Assembly: GCA_963808965.1 (NCBI GenBank)
Contig: CAWEHU010000028.1
Location: 96,442 to 160,441, forward strand
Length of the DNA stretch: 64,000 bases
Source: CAWEHU01 sp963808965
Lineage (GTDB): Bacteria; Pseudomonadota; Alphaproteobacteria; Acetobacterales; Acetobacteraceae
Reading direction: 5' to 3'
Shown here: in pieces, positions 52,303 to 63,400 of the stretch
How the letters are laid out: every line of letters starts with the position of its first letter
How positions within the stretch are numbered: position 1 is the stretch's first letter
The notes under the pieces: model-generated
What the model was told of the DNA's origin: nothing
Seen by the model: the letters and a program-made list of their open reading frames with translations, nothing else
The model's database searches: none
Translations under genes and position numbers: made by a program

Positions 52303-53379
52303 GTGGCCGAAGGAACGGAGCACGCCGACCGGTCGGAAGCAGCCACCCCGCGCCGGCTGCAAAAGGCGCGCGCCGAGGGCAATGTCCCGATCTCGCGCGA
52401 GCTGCCCGCCTTCGCGGGACTCGCCGCGGCAACGCTCGCGCTCATGATAACCCTTCCTCCCGCCGCGCACGACGCGGCACTCCAGCTCCGCGCCTTCCTG
52501 GGCGGCGGATACGCATGGGATCTGTCGGACGGAGGGGCCGGGGCGCTGCGTCTGGCCGCTCTGGTGGTGCTTCGGTTGGCCGCGCCCTTCGTGCTCGCGA
52601 CACTTCTGGCCGGCGCGGGTTCGGTGCTGCTGCAATCGGGATTCCTGCTCAACCCGGCGGCGCTCCGGCCCGATCTCCGGCGGATCAATCCGCTCGCCGG
52701 ATTGCGCCGTCTCGCCAGTCCGGAAAGCCTGGTCGAGCTCGGCAAATCCTTGGCCAAGGTCGCGGTCCTGGGCGCCGCTGTCTGGCATGCGGTCGAGGGT
52801 TCGGTGAAACAATTGGCCGCCGCGCCGCTTTGGGACCTCCAGACGCTGCTCGGCCGGACGCTCGGAGAGGTGGTCCGGGTACTCGCCGCCGTGCTGGCCG
52901 TCCAAGCGGTGATCGTTGCGCTGGACCTCTTTTGGGTGCGCCTTCGTCACGCCCGGGCCTTGCGCATGAGCCGCGAGGACCTCAGGCAGGAGCAGAGAGA
53001 GACCGACGGCGACCCGCGCGTTAAGGGGCGGCTCAAGCAGATCCGGCTGCAACGCGGCCGCAAGCGGATGCTCGCCGCCGTGCCGAAGGCGACCGTGGTG
53101 CTGACAAATCCTACCCATTATGCCGTCGCGCTGGTGTATGATCGGGCCCGCAACGCAGCACCGCAAGTCGTCGCGAAGGGAGTGGATGAGATGGCGGCCC
53201 GCATTCGGGCGCTCGCGCAGGAGAGCAAGGTGCCGCTTGTCGCCAACCCGCCCCTCGCGCGCGCGCTGTATCGCGTCGAATTGGATACGGAGATTCCGGC
53301 CGAGCACTACCAGGCTGTCGCGGAGATCATCGCCTATGTTTGGCGGCTCCGGCAGCGCGTGCGAGAGGCGGCGCATTGA
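52303..53379 (+). CDS. flhB: Flagellar export switch protein FlhB
   Basis: A 358-residue protein: RSEAATPRRLQKARAEGNVP at the N-terminus, four membrane segments, and the cytosolic domain with the self-cleavage motif Asn269-Pro270-Thr271-His272 (TNPTHYAVALVYD). The cleaved form switches secretion from hook to filament proteins. GTG start at 52303. The next gene, a CckA-like kinase, starts on a TTG that overlaps its stop. Confidence 0.95.
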   Translation: MAEGTEHADRSEAATPRRLQKARAEGNVPISRELPAFAGLAAATLALMITLPPAAHDAALQLRAFLGGGYAWDLSDGGAGALRLAALVVLRLAAPFVLATLLAGAGSVLLQSGFLLNPAALRPDLRRINPLAGLRRLASPESLVELGKSLAKVAVLGAAVWHAVEGSVKQLAAAPLWDLQTLLGRTLGEVVRVLAAVLAVQAVIVALDLFWVRLRHARALRMSREDLRQEQRETDGDPRVKGRLKQIRLQRGRKRMLAAVPKATVVLTNPTHYAVALVYDRARNAAPQVVAKGVDEMAARIRALAQESKVPLVANPPLARALYRVELDTEIPAEHYQAVAEIIAYVWRLRQRVREAAH

Positions 53380-54638
53380 CTCCCAAGGCGGCTTCGCATC
53401 CGGTGACCGGGGACACTCCGGAGCTCGCGCACAGCCAGAAGCTGGAGGCGTTGGGCCAGTTTGCGGCCGGGATCGCGCACGACTTCAATAATCTTTTGAC
53501 CGCCGTGACCGGGGCCGCGGATCTCGTCCTTGGGCGAGAAGGGGTGGACCCGGAAACGCGAGACGACGTAACCCAAATTCGTCGCTGTGCCGAACGCGGA
53601 ATAGCGCTGGTGAGCCGGCTGCGTTCGTTCGGATGTCCCGACGCCTCCGACCCGCGCGTGATCGCCGTGGATGCCGCCATCGGCGATCTCGCGCGCCTGC
53701 TCGAGCGCGTGCTCGGCGGCAACGTCGGGCTCCGCCTGGAACTCGATGCGGGCGAGGCGGCCGTTCGCATGGATCCGACGCAGCTCGACCGGGTGCTGAT
53801 GAATCTCGCCGTGAACGCGCGTGACGCCATGCCCGGCGGCGGCACGCTGACGTTCCGGACAGCCCAGGTAGAACTCCACGGCCCTGAAACGCACGGGGGT
53901 TCGACGATCCCGCCTGGCCGCTACGTGCTGCTGGAGGTAGCGGACACGGGCAGCGGCATCCCGCCGGAGGTGCTGCCGCGCATCTTCGACCCGTTCTTCA
54001 CGACGAAAGGGGAGACCGGGGGCAGCGGTCTCGGCCTCTCCACAGTGCGCGACATCGTCGGCGAAGCGGACGGCTTTCTCGCTGTCGAGAGCGTGACCGG
54101 GCGGGGCACGAGCTTCCGCATTCATCTGCCGCATTGGATGGGAAGCGAGGAGCCGGCGAGTGTCGCGGAGGCTAGCGTCCCGGATCGGCCATCGGCGGAA
54201 GCGCCGATGCAGATATCGGGTGCCTCGGGGACGGTGCTGCTGGTCGAGGACGAGGAGCCGGTTCGTCGCCTGGCCGAGCGTGCGTTGTCGCTGCGCGGCT
54301 GGCGGGTGCTCGCCGCCGGGTCGGCCGGCGCCGCCTGGTCGGCTCTCGATGCACTGGGACAGGAGGGCGGGCTCGCGGGACTGTCCGTCATCATTTCCGA
54401 CGTGGCGATGCCCGGCATGGACGGAACCGCGCTGGTGAAGGCGGTCCGAGCCCGCCATCCCGGCGTGCCCGCGATCCTCGTCTCCGGCTATGCCGAGGAG
54501 ACGTTCCGGCCGCATCTGGGGCTGGAGGGGATCTCGTTCATCCCTAAGCCCTATACGCTCAAGGATCTCGTCGCTGAGGTCGCGAAAGTGACGGAACCGG
54601 CGGTGCGGCAGGGGTGTGGCCCCGAGGGCGAGCCCTGA
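53376..54638 (+). CDS. CckA-like hybrid histidine kinase, short form
   Basis: About 420 residues starting at a TTG that overlaps the flhB stop. DHp domain with His35 (AAGIAHDFNNLLTAVTG), HATPase with NLAVNARDAMPGGGTLTF, VADTGSGIPPEVLPRIFDPF and GGSGLGLSTVRDIV; then a receiver domain with VLLVEDEEPVRRLAERA and phospho-Asp in VIISDVAMPGMDGTALV, KPYTL. The order and the motif HDFNNLL match the CckA C-terminus, the hub of the CtrA phosphorelay. The membrane and PAS domains of full CckA are absent; upstream sequence is flhB, so the truncation is real or a start/assembly problem. Confidence 0.75.
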   Translation: MTPKAASHPVTGDTPELAHSQKLEALGQFAAGIAHDFNNLLTAVTGAADLVLGREGVDPETRDDVTQIRRCAERGIALVSRLRSFGCPDASDPRVIAVDAAIGDLARLLERVLGGNVGLRLELDAGEAAVRMDPTQLDRVLMNLAVNARDAMPGGGTLTFRTAQVELHGPETHGGSTIPPGRYVLLEVADTGSGIPPEVLPRIFDPFFTTKGETGGSGLGLSTVRDIVGEADGFLAVESVTGRGTSFRIHLPHWMGSEEPASVAEASVPDRPSAEAPMQISGASGTVLLVEDEEPVRRLAERALSLRGWRVLAAGSAGAAWSALDALGQEGGLAGLSVIISDVAMPGMDGTALVKAVRARHPGVPAILVSGYAEETFRPHLGLEGISFIPKPYTLKDLVAEVAKVTEPAVRQGCGPEGEP

Positions 54639-54663
54639 GAGGCTTTATGTTGGGAGCGGACGC

Positions 54664-54678
54664 GAACATTTGTGGAAC
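54664..54678. promoter_or_regulatory. Alphaproteobacterial LexA (SOS) box before recA
   Basis: GAAC-ATTTGTG-GAAC, the exact GAAC-N7-GAAC direct repeat bound by alphaproteobacterial LexA, 162 bases before the recA start. A TTGACA element follows at 54737-54742 as a possible -35. Confidence 0.8.
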
Positions 54679-54839
54679 GCCGGCCGGATCGGTCGCATAA
54701 TCGCTGGGTATTCGGCAACTCGGGTAACGACAGGAGTTGACAATCTGCGGTGGAAGCTGCCTAACAGACACTCCGCCCAATGGTTGTAGAACGCTAGGCT
54801 GAGCCGATGGCGCTCCAGGACGGAGTCCAGGGCAGGATC

Positions 54840-55899
54840 ATGAGCACGGGGATGTCGATGGAAAAGAACAGGGCGCTCGACGCGGCGGTAGCCCAGATCG
54901 AGCGGGCTTTCGGCAAAGGCTCGATCATGCGCATGGGGGCGCGCACGACGGACGAGCAGATCGAGGTGATTCCGTCCGGGTCGCTCGGGCTCGATCTCGC
55001 GCTTGGCATCGGCGGGCTGCCGCGCGGGCGCATCATCGAGATCTTACGGGCCGGAGAGTTCCGGCAAGACCACGCTCGCGCTGCACGCCATCGCCGAGGC
55101 GCAGCGGCGCGGCGGCACTTGTGCCTTCGTCGACGCGGAGCACGCACTCGATCCGGTGTATGCGCGCAAGCTCGGCGTCGATGTCGATAACCTGCTCATC
55201 AGTCAGCCCGACGCCGGCGAGCAGGCGCTCGAGATCGCCGATACGCTGGTGCGCTCGGGCGCCGTCGATGTGCTGGTGGTGGACAGCGTCGCCGCGCTCG
55301 TGCCGCGTGCCGAGCTCGAAGGCGAGATGGGCGACAACCATATGGGTCTGCACGCGAGGCTGATGAGCCAGGCCTTGCGCAAACTCACCGGCAGCGTGTC
55401 GCGCAGCAAGACGATGCTGATCTTCCTCAATCAGATCCGCATGAAGATCGGCGTGATGTTCGGCAATCCGGAGACCACGACCGGCGGCAATGCGTTGAAG
55501 TTCTATGCCTCTGTCCGCCTCGAGATCCGTCGCATCGGACAGATCAAGGATCGCGAGGAGGTGGTGGGCAACCAGACCCGCGTGAAGGTCGTGAAAAACA
55601 AGCTCGCCCCGCCGTTCCGGCAGGTGGAGTTCGACATCATGTACGGCGAAGGCGTGAGCAAGGTCGGCGAGTTGATCGATCTTGGCGTGAAGGCAGCCGT
55701 GGTCGAGAAATCCGGCGCTTGGTTCAGCTACGACAGCCAGCGCATCGGCCAAGGCCGTGAGAACGCGAAGTCGTTCCTGCGCGAACATCGCGAGCTGGCC
55801 GACGCCATCGAGCGCCGCGTGCGCGAGCAGTCCGGCGTCGTCGCCAACACGATGCTCGTCTCTCCGGATGACGGCGAGGAGGCCGAAGCGGCTGACTGA
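54840..55899 (+). CDS. recA: Recombinase RecA (one apparent frameshift)
   Basis: About 353 residues. NRALDAAVAQIERAFGKGSI, IPSGSLGLDLALGIGGLPRG and RIIEI are followed by one extra T at about 55046 (ATCTTACGGG for ATCTACGGG). Removing it restores IYGPESSGKTTLALHAIAEA (Walker A) and the rest: VLVVDSVAALVPRAELEGEM (Walker B), LIFLNQIRMKIGVMFGNPET (L2), and the C-terminus. An upstream ATG at 54807 would add 11 residues; 54840 has AGGATC before it. The SOS box upstream fits LexA control. Confidence 0.93.
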
Positions 55900-56359
55900 G
55901 TTCCTGACCGGCACCGAGCCGCCCGCGCCGGGCGAGGCGCGGGAAGGATTGCCGCTGACCGAGGCGGATCACGCACTGGTCGCCGCCGCGAACGAGGTGC
56001 TGGCGCGGCATTATCGCCCGTTCTGGCACACGGTCGCCGCGGCGATCCGCTCCCGCGACGGGCGGGTGTGGACCGGCGTGCATCTGGGCGCGACGGTCGG
56101 GCGGCTTTCCGTCTGCGCCGAGGCGGTGGCTTTGGGCCGCGCCGTGCTGGAGGGCGACGGCACGATCCACACGGCGGTCGCGGTGCGCCACCCGAAGCCC
56201 GACGAGACCGACCGCGAGCTCGCCGTCGTCGCGCCGTGCGGTGCGTGCCGGGAGATGTTCGTCGACTACAGCCCGGAGGCTTTGGTGATCCTCAAGGGGC
56301 CGGAGGGTCTGGTGAAGCTGCCCGTCCGCGCGTTGTTGCCGGCGCCGTACCGGCGGTAG
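55868..56359 (+). CDS. Cytidine deaminase-like protein
   Basis: A 163-residue zinc deaminase of the cytidine/blasticidin-S deaminase type. The zinc site is CAEAVALG (Cys and catalytic Glu) and PCGACREMF (two Cys). It probably deaminates cytidine or a related base. The start is uncertain: ATG at 55868 lies within the end of recA; initiation further in, after AGGAGG near 55876, is possible. No shift. Located between recA and the broken helicase. Confidence 0.75.
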   Translation: MTARRPKRLTEFLTGTEPPAPGEAREGLPLTEADHALVAAANEVLARHYRPFWHTVAAAIRSRDGRVWTGVHLGATVGRLSVCAEAVALGRAVLEGDGTIHTAVAVRHPKPDETDRELAVVAPCGACREMFVDYSPEALVILKGPEGLVKLPVRALLPAPYRR

Positions 56360-56389
56360 GGGGAGCGGGGTGACGGAAGAACTCGATAT

Positions 56390-59300
56390 CGAATGTCACC
56401 GCCGCCCATACGCCGCGTGTATACCCAGCGAAAACGCAGAAACCGCAGCATCTTTGAACAGGGCATGTGAAGCCGTGTCGGTCTCGACGACGGCAGGAAA
56501 GTCGAGGGGCGTCAATGGAACGCGCGGGCACCCTATCAGCTCTCGATCAACTAGCCAGGGCGGGATGGCCGGCCTGCGTGCGGGGGCGTGCTCCTGCCTG
56601 TCGGTTCAACGAAGCAGTCGCCGCCGCGCGCCGCGACGAAGGGTGACCGAGCGGTTGGACTAGCGGCCGGAAAGAGGAAGCGGCGAGCAAGCGGAACTCG
56701 GGCCGGCCTTCGCGTAAGGCCGGCGGAAACGATCGCGACAGCCCGGCAGGAGGACGAAGAGGAATACCCGCCCAGCGTGCGCCATGCCAAACTACTTTCT
56801 TGCGGTTCAGAGCGCTAGCGCGTCTCGGAAGGCTCGAGATCGAAGACGAAGGTGCGCCTCCTGAAGAACGGCAACATCGCCGATAGGGACGCCTTACGGC
56901 AGCCACGAACCTTTGCAGTCGACGTGGCCGATATTCGTGAGGCGCGAGGATCGGCGTTGCTGCGTCGATCCGGAGCATTGAAAGCCTTTCCGAGCGGGAA
57001 GGCGAGCTGATGACGTGCTGCGGCATGTTATGATACGGGCCGGGACGTTGGGGCGACGTGATGGGCCTCCCGTGAGTGAAGGCGAGCCACGCCGGGGCGA
57101 GCTTGTCTGGCGCCTGGCCGAAGATGGCTCGCAACATCCGATCTGGAAATGGAGGCAGGTCTCCAGCCGCTCGGCGTGCCCGTCGGGTGGTACGCGGAAC
57201 CGGCAGAGGCGCGATTGGTCCGATTTCACTCAGCGTTTCGTCGCGTCTGCTGCAAACGGTGCTGAGCGCACCCAGCGTGCCCGCGGAAGCGGTTCCCGAT
57301 TGCGGCAGGATTTGGAGAGGCGGCTGCCGGGCAGCGGGCTGCCGCGCCGCGTGCGCTGGAAGCTCAGGTCGTGATCCGCGACTGACATTCCGCATCTTGG
57401 CCTGCTCACCGGAGACATCCCTGTCGATCACCGCGCGCTTCATGGCGTTTGCACCAGCGGCGGGCCGTTCAGCGCCACGCTGGCCCGGCTCGCGTTCCGC
57501 TATGGCCTCGTGCTGGCCCGGCTTTCAAGGAGCAGAGCACGTTCTTCCAGGCCGGCCGGCTGCACGTCGTTTCACGCGATGCGCGGAAGGAGGCCGAGGC
57601 AGCCGACGCGCTGCACGCAGCCGATTTCCGACAACTTAGGCATTTTATGTTCATGTATGGAGACCATGCGCACGCAGGCGATTTCCTGTCTCGGAGCACC
57701 GGGACGGGAAAGGGTGGCTCGACTTCATGCTCCGCGTCGTCCCCCTGCTGCGTGAGGGGGGCTGGACAGTGGAGGTCGCGGACGATTTTCCGCTGCGGCT
57801 CGCGCCGATCACTGGGGCGATCACCGCCGAGCTGCGCCAGGGCTCCGGGATCGACTGGTTCGATCTGGAACTCGGTGCCGTGGTGGATGGGGAACGCATC
57901 GATCTCGTTCCGGCGCTGATGAGCTGAACGCCTCCGAGGCTTCCGCATTGGAGCAGGCCGAGAGCAAGGCGGACGACGACAAGCTGCTTCTCCTGCCGCT
58001 TGCCGACGGGTGGATCGCGACGGTCGAGATGGGGCGGATCCGGCCGATCCTTGCGGGGCTGCTCGAGCTGTACGCAGGCGGCGCTCTAGAGCCCGCGTCG
58101 GAGCGCATCGGGTTGTAGCGCTCCGGCGCAAGCGATCGCGGCGGGTTCGAGGAGACGACGCGTGAGGCCGCTCTCGTCTGGCAAGACGGCGAGGCGCTCT
58201 GGTCTCTCGGGCGCAACTGCGCCATTTGGCCGGGCGATTCCAGGCGCGGCGGTGCCGGACGGTTTTGGCGCGGAGCTGCGTCCATACCAGGTGCGAGGCG
58301 TCGACTGGCTCCAGTTCCTGCGCCGCGCGGGGCTCGGCGGCGTGCTCGCGGACGACATGGGGCTCGGCAAGACGGTGCAGACGCTCGCGCACCTCCTCAT
58401 CGAGAAGGAGGAGGGTCGGCTCGACCGTCCGGCTCTGATCCTATGCCCGACCAGCCTCGTGCCGAACTGGCGGATGGAGGCCGCGCGCTTCGCCCCGAGC
58501 CTGCCGCGTGCTGGCTTTGCACGGACCTGGGCGCAAGGCGCTATTCGACGCCGTCCCGCGATCATGACTGGTCATCACCACTACCGCTGCTCCGGCGCGA
58601 CCACGCGGTCCTCGCCGCGCAGGACTGGCACGTGCTCGTCGCTCGATGAGGCGCAGATGATCAAGAACCCGCGACGCCGAGACCAGCCGGCTGCGTGAGC
58701 CGGCTGCAACGCCCGGCAGCGGCTTGGGCTCTACGGGAACGCCGCTCGAGAATCACTTGGGCGAGCTCTGGTCGCTGTTCGATTTCAGCGCATCCCGGCT
58801 TCCTCGGCGACCGACGCGGCTTCGAGCGCCGGTTCCGCATGCCGATCGAAAAGGGTGGGCGACGCGGACCTTCGCGAAGTCGCTGGCCCGCCGGGTTCGC
58901 CCGTTTCTTCTGCGCCGGACGAAGGACGAGGTGGCGGCCGATCTTCCGCCCAAGACCGAAATCCCCGAGCTGGTCGAGATGGAGGCCGCACAGCAGAACG
59001 TTTACGAAAGCGATTCGTCTCGCCATGCAGGACCGGGTGCGGCAAGCGATCGCGGAGCGGGGGCTGGCGCGGTCCGGCATCATCATCCTTGAGGCGCTGT
59101 TGAAACTACGTCAGGCCTGCTGCCATCCCCGGCTGCGTGAAGAAGCTGAAGGAGAGCCAAGTCTGGGACGGCTGGATCGGCGAAGTTCGAGCGGCTTCTG
59201 GAGATGCTGGCGCCGCTGCTGCGAGGAGGGAAGGCGGTGCCTGCTGTTCTCCCAATTCACCAGTATGCTGGCGTTGATCGAGGAGGCGCTGGACCGGGCC

Positions 59301-59694
59301 GGCATCTCCTACGTCGCTCCTGACCGGCGGCGACACGCGACCGCGCCGCCCAGATCGAGCGTTTCCAGGTCGGGCGACGGTGCCGCTGTTCCTGATCAGC
59401 CTGAAGGCGGGCGGCACCGGGCTGAACCTGACCGCCGCCGATACTGTGATTCACTACGATCCGTGGTGGAACCCGGCCGTCGAGGACCAGGCGACGGATC
59501 GCGCGCACCGTCTCGGCCAGACCAAGGCGGTATTCGTGCACCGCCTGATCACCCTCGGCACGGTCGAGGAGAAGATGGAGGCGCTGAAATCGCGCAAGCG
59601 GGAGCTGGTCGCGGGCATTCTGGATGAGAGGACGAGGCGGCACGCTCGCGCTGACCGAGGCGGACGTGGAAGCGCTGTTCGCTCCGGCTTGAGC
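56390..59694 (+). pseudogene. SNF2-family DEAD/H helicase with SWIM finger, many frameshifts
   Basis: Pieces of one alphaproteobacterial SNF2 helicase in shifting frames along about 3.3 kb. The SWIM zinc finger begins near 56585 (ACSCPVG, with Cys-Lys-His damaged by deletions). GELVWRLAEDGSQ is near 57105, DDFPLRLAPITGAITAELRQ near 57782, AELRPYQVRGVDWLQFLRRA near 58275, the Walker A LADDMGLGKTVQTLAHLL near 58345, VLDEAQMIKNP-like DEAQMIKNP near 58648, RPFLLRRTKDEVAADLPPKT near 58897, and the helicase C motif LISLKAGGTGLNLTAADTVI near 59390 with DPWWNPAVEDQATDRAHRLG. The amino acids between breaks are well conserved, so missing bases rather than drift separate the frames. Confidence 0.75.
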
Positions 59695-60433
59695 CGGAGG
59701 GCTTCGGCCAGCGGCGAGCCGGGTTCCGCACGTCTACTCAGAGCACGATGGCGACCAGAACGGCGGCCATCCCCGCCATCGCGCCGAGCACCAGGAGCGG
59801 CAGCTTCACGATTATCGCCGCGAGCAGGCCGGCGGCGAGGCCCGAGAGCGCCTCCGCGCCGGCTTGAGCGGCTGCTACTCCGGCTGATGCCGGGGAGGGT
59901 GGCCTTTGGCCGGGCGGTGCAGAATTGGCTTTTCGGCCCGGAGATTGGCGGCGCTGCTTGCCGCGTTGCCGCAAGCTCGCCGCAGCCTCAGCCTGCTGGG
60001 CCGGATGTTGGCGATCCGGCCGGGGCCGGCGCTCTCTGCGCCGCTACGCGGTCATCGGCGTTGCCGGCCGCGCAAGCAAATCCCGGCCCCGCCGCTCCTC
60101 TGGCCTCCAGCCCGATCACCACTCCCAATTCCGGCTACGCCGCCATTCTCGCTTCCGTCCGCGCCGTCGCTCCTGGCCGGAGGCCGCCGATTGCGCCGCC
60201 TCAGCCGAGGGCGGCCGGGGTCTGGTCGGTTTCTACCGCGGCGGCCGTCGCGGCTGCCGACCCGCCGACCAGCTTTCTTCGCGATGGCCTGAGCGCGACC
60301 GCGAACGCACGCCTATAACGTTCCGACATCGTAATTAGCGCTGCGCTGCTCGTGCTCAGCCAAGCTGAACCGGGACTACGACGCATGCCCGGCCGACCCG
60401 AGGCGAATCCCGCGCCTCGTACAAGGCAATACC
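59695..60433. other. Stretch without a readable gene
   Basis: 739 bases between the helicase remnant and metH. On the minus strand an N-terminus (MSERYRRAFAVALRPSRRKL, from about 60329) and, in another frame, a hydrophobic C-terminus (GLAAGLLAAIIVKLPLLVLG, ending at 59738) could be the two ends of a small broken membrane protein. Nothing in between can be read with confidence. No RNA gene or clear terminator is seen. Confidence 0.35.
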
Positions 60434-63400
60434 TCATACGGTAAAATACTTCGCGTGCGGATTGAGCACCACAATCGCGCTCGTCGATTGCTCCGGGTGG
60501 AGCTGCCATTCATCGGACAGCGACACCCCGACCCGCTCCGAGTCGAGCAAGCGGAGTAGCGGCTCCTGGTCCTCGAGCTTCGGGCAAGCGGGATAGCCGA
60601 ACGAATAGCGCGAGCCCCGGTAGCTCTGGCTCAGCATCTTGTCGATGTCGCGGTCGTCCTCCGCCGCGAAGCCCAGCTCGGCGCGGATGCGCTTGTGCAC
60701 GTATTCGGCCATTGCCTCCGCCATCTCCACCGAGAGCCCGTGCAGATAGAGATAATCCTGATACCGGTTGTCCTCGAACCAGGCGCGCGTGGTCTCCGAG
60801 GCTTTGGCGCCCATCGTTACGACCTGCATCCCGAGCACGTCGCGCTCGCGGTCGTCCACGTCGCGGAAGAAGTCGGCGATGCACTCGCCATCCTCCTTCG
60901 GCTGGCGCGGCAGGGTGAAGCGCGCGAGTTCCGTCGTGCCGTCTTCTGCGAACACGATGAGGTCATTCCCCTGACCCGCCGCCTTCCAGTAGCCGTAAAC
61001 GGCTTGCGGCCGCAAAATGCTGTCCGCCTCGCAGATCGCCAGCATCCGCTTCATCACCGGGCGCAGCTCCTGCTTCGCCCAGCCGAGGAAATCCTCGAAG
61101 CTCCGGCCCTGTTTGCGGAAGCCCCACTGGAACTGATAGAGGCTGCGCTCGTTCACGAACGGCACGATCGCCTTCGGTGCGGCTTCGATGACGCGCGCGC
61201 CCCAGAACGGCGGGCGGGGTATTTCCACGTTGCGCGTCAACCGCCGCCGCCGCGCCTGCACCACGCCGACATCGACGGGGCGAAAAGCGCGTGCATCCGC
61301 CTGGCCCAGCGTGCGCGCGGTGTTGCGCGCCTTGCCGGAACGCTTGGCCTGGATCGCGGCGAGATAGTCGTCGAACCCGTTGCCCGTCACCTTGTCCATC
61401 AGATGCAGCCCGTCGAACGCATCCCGCGCATAGGCGACGCGGCCGCAGGCATAGGCCTGGACGCAGGCATCCTCGACATAGGTGCGGGTCAGCGCCGCGC
61501 CCCCCAGCAGGACGGGAATCTCGAGGCCCTGGCGCGACATCTCCTCAAGATTCTCGCGCATGACCACGGTGGATTTCACCAGCAATCCCGACATGCCGAT
61601 AGCATGCGCTCGGTGCTCGCGGACGGCCGCCATCAGGTCCGCGAGCGGCACCTTGATGCCGAGATTGACGACGCGGTAGCCGTTATTCGTCAGAATGATG
61701 TCGACGAGATTCTTGCCGATGTCGTGCACGTCGCCCTTCACGGTCGCCAGCACGATCGTGCCTTTCTCCTGCCCCTCCACTCGCTCCATGAACGGCTCCA
61801 GATAGGCGACGGCGGCCTTCATCGTCTCGGCGCTTTGCAGCACGAAAGGCAGCTGCATCTTGCCCGCGCCGAACAGCTCCCCCACCACCTTCATCCCGTC
61901 GAGCAGCACGTTGTTGATGATGTCGAGCGGCGGCATCTTCTGGAGCGCCTCGTCCAACTCGTCGGCCAATCCCTTACGGTCGCCATCCACGATGCGATCC
62001 TTGAGCCGCCCCTCGACGGTCTCCGCCTTCGCCTTCTTGGTCGCGTCGGCCAATTTGCGATCCGCGAACATCTCCAGCAGCCGTTGCAAGGGGTCGTAGC
62101 CCTCGGCCCGGCGGTCGAAGATCGAATCCTCGGCGACTTGCACCTCCTCCGGCGCGATCATGTGCAACGGGCGGATCTTGCTCACATGCACGATGGCTCC
62201 GGTCATGCCCGCCCGAACCGCATGGTCGAGGAATACGGAGTTCAGCACTGCGCGGGCCGCCGGATTGAGGCCGAAGCTGATATTGGAGAGACCAAGGATG
62301 ATCTGGATCTCGGGGAACGCGTCCCGGATCATCCGAATCCCTTCGAGCGTCCATTGCCCGAGCTTGCGGTCGTCCTCGTTGCCCGTTGCAATGGTGAAGG
62401 TCAGCGGGTCGATGAGCAGGTCCGATTGCGGCAGGCCATAGCGGTTGCATGCGAAATCCACCAGCCGTCGCGCGACCGCGAGCTTGCTCTCCGCGGTCTT
62501 CGCCATCCCCTGTTCGTCGATGGTCAGCGCGATCACCGCCGCGCCGAATTGGCGCGCGAGTTTCAAGCGGTCGGATGCGGCGCTCTCACCGTCCTCGAAA
62601 TTGATCGAGTTGATGATCGGCTTGCCGCCGTGCAGCCGGAGCGCGGCGGCGATCACCGGTGTCTCGGTGCTGTCGATCACGAGCGGGGCGTTCACCGACG
62701 AGGTAAAACGCCGGATCACCTCGTTCATCTCTCCCATCTCGTCGCGGCCGACGAAGGCGGTGCAGATATCGAGGCTGTTCGAGCCTTCGGCGATCTGCTC
62801 GCGGCCCATGTGACGCAGCCGTCCCAGTCGTGCTTTTCCTGGTGCTCGCGCCACTTCTTCGAGCCGTTGGCGTTGCACCGCTCGCCGATCGAGAAGTAGC
62901 TGTTTTCCTGGCGCAGATTGACCTGCTGATACAGGCTCGCGACCGAGGGAACCCACACCGGCTTGCGCGCGACCGGCGCCGGACGGAAGCCGCCGCGCTT
63001 CTTCAGCATCGCGTCCAGCGCGGCGATGTGCTCCACATTGGTGCCGCAGCAACCGCCGATCAGGTTCATCCCGTCCTCGGCGACGAAGCGCTCCACCCAG
63101 GTCGCCATCTCGGCCGCGCCGAGCGGGTAGTGCGTATGCCCGTCCACCAACTCCGGCAAGCCGGCATTCGGCTGCACGGACAGAAGGCCCGGCCAGTTGG
63201 CCGCGAGCCAGCGCACGTGCTCGGCCATCTCCTGCGGTCCGGTCGCGCAGTTGAGTCCCATCAGCGGCACGTCGAGCGCATGCACGACCGTCGCGGCGGC
63301 GGCGATGTCGGGGCCGACCAGCAGCGTCCCGGTCGTTTCCACCGTCACCTGCACGAAGATCGGCGTGTCCGTTCCCGCCGCGGCGCGGGCGATCTTGGCG

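Noticed and set aside
51466..53376. A 636-codon minus-strand open frame across fliQ, fliR and flhB
   Set aside because: Antisense shadow of three well-recognised flagellar genes; Gln/Arg/His-rich with no motif.
56547..57443. A 298-codon minus-strand open frame
   Set aside because: The plus strand carries recognisable SNF2/SWIM pieces in the same interval, and the minus-strand protein has no domain or ribosome binding site.
60695..62899. A 734-codon open frame antisense to metH
   Set aside because: It mirrors the conserved metH coding strand and has the His/Arg/Asp-rich composition typical of antisense frames in high-GC genes; no domain is recognisable.
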